Part shown: positions 59,420-64,000 of the stretch, in pieces
Layout of the letters: every line of letters starts with the position of its first letter
Numbering within the stretch: the first letter of the stretch is position 1
Assembly (NCBI GenBank): GCA_000469685.2
Contig: LS997563.1
Coordinates: 8,294,350 to 8,358,349 of the forward strand
Direction: 5' to 3'
DNA: 64,000 nucleotides
Source of the DNA: Haemonchus contortus
Lineage: Eukaryota > Nematoda > Chromadorea > Rhabditida > Trichostrongylidae
Translations under genes and position numbers: made by a program
The notes under the pieces: generated by a model
What the model saw: only the letters and a program-made list of their open reading frames with translations
Database searches by the model: none
What the model was told of the DNA's origin: nothing

Positions 59420-60010
59420 GGATTGTGGGGTACTATTCTAATATTACACCCCCAGAACTGTTCTACTGTTACACCCCCAAAAACTCAAAATTTTAATTTT
59501 CGATGAAACTTTGTCTATAGGGGTAATCCGATGCCCTGATAACGAATATGACCTTCATTTTTGACGTTGGCGCCATTTGGCGCCAATTGGCGCCAATTTG
59601 GCGCAAAGGGTGTTTTCACCAAATTTGCTGAAAACTTGCGTTTAGGGGTTATTTGAGGTCCTGATAACGAATATAACATCCATTTTACGCGGTGAGGCTA
59701 TTTGGCGCGACGACAAGTCATACAGGTTGTGGGGGAGACGATGTGGCCCAATAAAAACTTTATTCGTTGTTTGAAAACACAGAAATGGATGTTATATTCG
59801 TTATCAGGACCTCAAATAACCCCTAAACGCAAGTTTTCAGCAAACTTGGTAAAAACACCCTTGGCGCCAAATTGGCGCCAAATGGCGCCAGCGCCAAAAA
59901 TGAAGGTCATATTCGTTATTAGGGCGTCGGATTACCCTTATGGGCGAAGTTTCATCGAAAATTAAAATTTTGAGTTTTTGGGGTTGTAATAGTGGAATAG
60001 TACCGATTGT
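59420..60010. mobile_element. Second foldback element, TGGCGCCA-rich
   Basis: About 220 bases at 59470-59692 are inverted at 59785-60005 (shared AAAACTCAAAATTTTAATTT, CTGATAACGAATAT, CCTAAACGCAAGTTTTC in the inverse). Inside the arms TGGCGCCA is repeated three times on the left and at least twice on the right. The arms differ at several positions, so it is older than the foldback at 57236. The outermost bases (GTACTATTC...) also pair. No coding capacity. Confidence 0.88.
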
Positions 60011-60121
60011 GGAGAGTCGTAATAAGAAGGTACCAGAGATACATTGATAATTCAGAGGACATGTTTTTATGTGGGATCCTTCTTGTCCCTGTCCCGATAA
60101 TAAATTAGTCCTTATCAGCAG

Positions 60122-62033
60122 GAATTTCCAAGAAATTGCGTCAGTTCGTGGAGCGGTGGTGTGTTCCCCCGTCCAATGTTCACTTGAGCGTCGATGCCTG
60201 CAAATCGCTGCAAACCGTTCTTTTCGATCATACGATTGTGACGAAACTGGTGACTAAATTCCAGTCATTCACTAAGAAATTTCTAGGCTTTAATCGATTC
60301 ATAGTGACTCAGTATTTTACCAGAGTTATGAAGACTTGCCAGATACCATTTCAGTTCTTTGCTGTTCACGGTTATCTTCTATTTTCAATGATTTCCAATT
60401 ACGTGAGCTGGTCTGGCGGTACAAGCTAATGCTTTTACCCTTCCAGACGAGCTATATCGATTAACGGTCCCAAGCACTATATTATCCTTGCCCATGTTGT
60501 CGAGATGACGTCAGATATCCACCGTAAAGGTTTTAGGTGGATGATTTCACTGTCGAATTAGTTGTTATCGTCACAATGAATTATGGCTGCGTTTGTGACC
60601 TTAGGGCCACATCTGATCGAGGACTGCGCCAGGCCTTTGCAGAGTTTGCGCTCGAAGTATGGGGTTGGAAGGTTTTGAGGTTCCGAAATGCTTGGGTAAC
60701 TGCTGATTACATGTTCCCTTCGTAGGGGTCTCTGACGTCCATCTGGCCACCCTACCTTTCTTTGTTGAGCTACGTTCTAAGCATATAGAGCCGTTGGAGG
60801 GTATTCAAACTGGTGCTGATTCATCTCGAATTGTGAATACTAAGCGAGATACGCTGAATTCCTCGCCGCCTCACTTCATGGCATTCAATAGCCATGCCGT
60901 TTTAGTGCTAAGCCGTGGCCAACGGCCTAAAAAACAGCATCTGAGCCTCCCATTAATCAGTGGGGTGAGGAAAAGGTTCTATTAAGCTCTCTGCTCTGCT
61001 ATTGAGCTAGTCATATAGGGAAACCATAATGAACGTCTTTTCCAGCTTCTGTTCAGTTTCTTGGGTTTGAAGGCTTAATTAGGAGCAGCGCTTAATTGAA
61101 TAGGTCGTCTACTGTCATTGATGGAACGCAGTTCGCCACTATAAGGAGTTCTTCTCAATCAGAATTTCATTTCTTTTTTTATTGTAAGTCACTCTACATC
61201 AATATTGCTCTATGATGCGATGTTTTACAATGACGGTGGCGTGTTTCCTTTTTAATTGTTTAGATTTTTACGAGTCGCCTGTGATTAGCAGTTCCACTTG
61301 CAACTGTGACGATGAGCAGAACGATTTTCTCCAATATTACCATTTAGCACGCAATAATCCGTGCCTTTATGGGCATGATTCAAAGCCTCATAGGCATAAG
61401 TGAGAGCTTAAGTCATTTTCCATTTGATCGCCAACATTGAGAATAGTTTCTTGCAAATCCTAAAACGTCTATTTTGTTGACTCAATCGCAATTCTAAGGC
61501 AGATGGAGAGAAACTCAAGTTCCGAAGCGATCATTGCCTCTCTTCTGTGCATTTTACTCATATTATCAACTTACTGTAATGTGTTTGTTCTTGAATGCTG
61601 TTCAGGATATTCAAATCAAGGCTATTGCGAAACGGAGGGAAGTTTAGTGTGCATAGATCTTACTCGAGATATGTTCTTTCTGTCTCACGGCTCTGACTTT
61701 TCTTTGCTTGTCCCTAGTTTCAGTTCTGGGAAACGGCGTAATTGGGTTCTCAACTGAATAATCGAGACATCCTATTGTAGTTGAGCTAATTTGAGCTCCA
61801 AACCACCCTGTAAGGAAGAGCGGAAGTGTTCTTTCTAATTTCGATTTTTTTCAATCTCTTACCCCATCGTAAAAGAGAACTACGCTTCACTCGAACAGGT
61901 TCATTTGATGGGAAGAGAAGGGTGGTCGTGCAATTCGATGACTCATGTCCTTGGCGTCCCAATGCTGTTTCCTTGCTGTCCACGCAACACATTTACATAT
62001 CGACAGATTTTAAAAAAGAACCCTTCCATCTGA
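60122..62033 (+). CDS. Multi-exon gene, tentatively SMG8-like (NMD factor), 3' part
   Basis: Nine plus-strand blocks join in phase: 60122-60249, 60324-60370, 60447-60536, 60605-60663, 60726-60964, 61046-61064, 61264-61399, 61503-61641, 61899-62033. Readable pieces are KKLRQFVERWCVPPSNVHLS, INGPKHYIILAHVVEMTSD, RGLRQAFAEFALEVWG, LPFFVELRSKHIEPLEG and SSSTCNCDDEQNDFLQYYHL followed by ARNNPC. In SMG8 a region TLREF..QHVE precedes, and a CNCG.KQ...DFYQLLEEKCC segment follows, in the same order; SMG8 restrains the SMG1 kinase in nonsense-mediated decay. Sequence similarity is thin, the last link (donor GTTTAG at 61642) is weak, and splice sites were chosen to keep frame. Treat the exon chain as moderate and the family as tentative. 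Confidence 0.4.
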
Positions 62034-62039
62034 AAGTGT

Positions 62040-62630
62040 TTTGCACTTCATCTTCTTTGTTTCTGCAGATTTCCTGTGATATATCATTCTTTCGTCTTTT
62101 TTCGTTCACTGCTCTATAATGAGGAATGACTTCTAAATCTTTTGGGGCTCTATAATAAGAATGTCTTCTGAATCTTTTGTGAAGTCTACCATCGTCGCAG
62201 CTGACATATGACCGGTGGTTGAACACTGTTGGTGCCCTAAAGCGCTGAAGCCTAAGTGTGTAGTGAGCTGAACCACTCGTTTTGGCAATGGTGATATTTC
62301 AAGCGTCTCCTCAACGGTTTTATTTGCTGTCATGGCATGGTCATTTGTGTTCAGTTGAACCTTATCGCGACTGCCATGATGCCAATGAACATTGTTATCA
62401 ATTTTTTTCTGAGAAACAGTGGTTCTAGATACACTTCTATCGGAGCTCTTGAGACTCAGCTATCTTCGATGAACTATCGAAGGTTTTGATTGTTTTGCTT
62501 TTGTTTTGAAAACGCAAATCCTACTTCCTTGCTTCGTTTTTATCAGTTTCCTTTACATTGAATTGAATTGGCATTCCGTCTCAACCTGGTAAATTTCCCT
62601 TTTCTGCTTTTATCTATGTTTTTTCAGTCA
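62040..62630. other. Intergenic before the right-edge gene
   Basis: No gene or repeat recognised. A TTTTTTCAG acceptor at 62619-62627 lies just before the ATG at 62633 and could be an SL trans-splice site. Confidence 0.4.
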
Positions 62631-62632
62631 AA

Positions 62633-64000
62633 ATGAACCTGGATGAATCATGGTGGCGGCGGTGGTTACAAGGTGGCGATAACAATTCTACAGCATCTGA
62701 AACAAACAGATCTATCGATGTTCTGTGTTCGAATTGTGTTTCGCCTCAAGACCCTATCGGTAAGGCTTCCATTTTTTTTGTTTGTTTTTTTACGTAGTTA
62801 GGGAAGGCTGGAAATTTGAACTTCGAACTATGCATTTTTTGAAATGATATTATTTTGTTCTCTTCTTTCAATAGACCACGTTCTCGACAAAGCTAGACAC
62901 TATCCAATCTCCAGACTGATTTTTCCCCGTGCCAGCGTTTTAATCTTTTTCAAGACAGGTTTCGTGGGGTCGCGTTGGTAACTTTTTCTTGGAGCATAGT
63001 TTGAATGATGTTTCCTATTTGTCTATCACTTTTTTGCTATCAATCTGTCTCGTGGTCAAAAAGATGTTCTGCGCCAGTTCCATGCTGGGAGGTTCAATCC
63101 TTTGACTACCATCGTGCTATTATGTGCACGGTGTACGTGTGAAAGTTGTGCTCGCCAAGGTTTTCAGCGATGTGTTCTCATGCGCCATCGTGCCAACCAC
63201 TATTTTTTTGTAGTGTAGTTTGTGCTACTCGGCAGTTTCAAAAAAAACGATGAAATATTACACGAGACGATTCTCTGATTTTTTGTTATGAACGCACGTG
63301 GTTTGCCACGCCCAAATTCTGTAATCACTTACTACTTTAAGGCTTCTGCCTTCTGTCCTCTACCAATTCCTTTCCATGAGGTGATGGAAGTGTTGATCAC
63401 CCACAATTTAAATCTCACTTTCAGATTCCTCTCCTGAGCGATTTCTTATTTTACCTATACGTCATTCCCTCAGCTCAGACATTGTTTACAAATTAGAGCT
63501 ACAGGTAGCGTTGGACTTCGATCCTTGATTATTACAGCGTGTGTTCGTTCTGGTCTTATTGCATTAGCTGGAATTATCACTGCCATGATGGCATTCATTC
63601 GTATTGTTCATCTTCACGCGACTACCCCGTCACATCTTCGGCTCCTTCTGTTCTACATTTTATGTGTGCACTGCATTGCAGGGTAAGCATATAGTCATCA
63701 TTAAGTCATACTTATTACTCTTAGTAACTTAATAGGCCTCATTTTCATTCATTTCAGTTCATTTGAATGGTTGTTGGGGTGGACAACCCAGCTGTCGCTT
63801 TTTATCAGCTACGCTAAAGCTATTGAGCTCCTAATCATCTGCTACTTTTACCTAGACGTAGCATCAAAGATGATGCATTGGAGTTCTGTGGCAGGAAAAC
63901 GGTTGGTGTAACATTTTTAATCGTAGATTTGTCTAGCGAAAGATTTTCTTGCTACATTTCGCGATTCCTGGACAAAAATTCAATGAATTCTGTTAAGGCT
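62633..64000 (+). CDS. Multipass membrane protein, 5' exons, cut by window edge
   Basis: Three exons join in phase: 62633-62759 (MNLDESWWRRWLQGGDN...), 63499-63682 and 63758-63901; the gene continues past the window. The second exon has a hydrophobic helix LIALAGIITAMMAFIRIVHL and another LLLFYILCVHCIAG. The third has WTTQLSLFISYAKAIELLII followed by CYFYLDV. The N-terminal 45 residues are hydrophilic with N-glycosylation sites (NNST), so they may be lumenal or extracellular. I do not recognise the family. The acceptor for exon 2 (ATTAGAG) is less pyrimidine-rich than usual but is the only one that keeps frame. Confidence 0.65.

Noticed and set aside
61503..61757. Apparent secreted cysteine-rich protein with a signal peptide
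   Set aside because: Another frame of the same DNA continues the split gene in phase from 61399. The hydrophobic start is a shadow of that exon plus intron.

Overview
The window is nuclear DNA of a nematode, most likely clade V (rhabditid/strongylid, a hookworm-like worm). The genes are split by many short introns with TTTTCAG-type acceptors, an acceptor (TGTAG) abuts the rpn-9 start codon as expected for spliced-leader trans-splicing, and a run of genes matches a C. elegans chromosome II neighbourhood as I remember it. Exon models were assembled by eye. Total coding length and intron phase close exactly for the main genes, which is good internal support, but nothing was checked against databases or RNA.

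Layout: 1-10 kb is gene-poor and full of inverted and tandem repeats. 10.1-10.6 kb holds two exons of a WWOX-like short-chain dehydrogenase. 11.07-12.65 kb is a decayed Tc3-like DNA transposon. 13-19 kb is repeats, including a tRNA-derived SINE. 19.6-25.4 kb is rpn-9 (proteasome lid, + strand, 13 exons) with an SR splicing-factor ORF nested in its fourth intron. 26.3-33.6 kb (- strand) holds PIGW (GPI inositol acyltransferase, 11 exons) and sqv-2/B3GALT6 (proteoglycan linker galactosyltransferase II, 7 exons), with an unrecognised coding stretch between them. 36.1-46.6 kb (- strand) holds ubc-26 (tail-anchored UBE2J2-type E2), ubc-15 (its paralogue, without the anchor and with a SUMO-interaction-like tail) and ncap-1 (NECAP). 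48.7-54.3 kb (+ strand) is sec-15 (exocyst, 24 exons). 56.9-62.0 kb (+ strand) is a split gene, tentatively SMG8-like, whose introns hold two large foldback elements. The right edge cuts a multipass membrane protein gene.

Functionally the minus-strand block is mostly secretory-pathway biology: GPI-anchor acylation, glycosaminoglycan linker synthesis, ER-associated ubiquitin conjugation and clathrin adaptor function. ncap-1 and ubc-15 are only 335 bp apart and may form an operon. The most unusual items are a 1.06-kb foldback whose arms are close to identical and which fills a candidate intron almost completely, and the terminal SUMO-interaction-like motif on the anchor-less E2.
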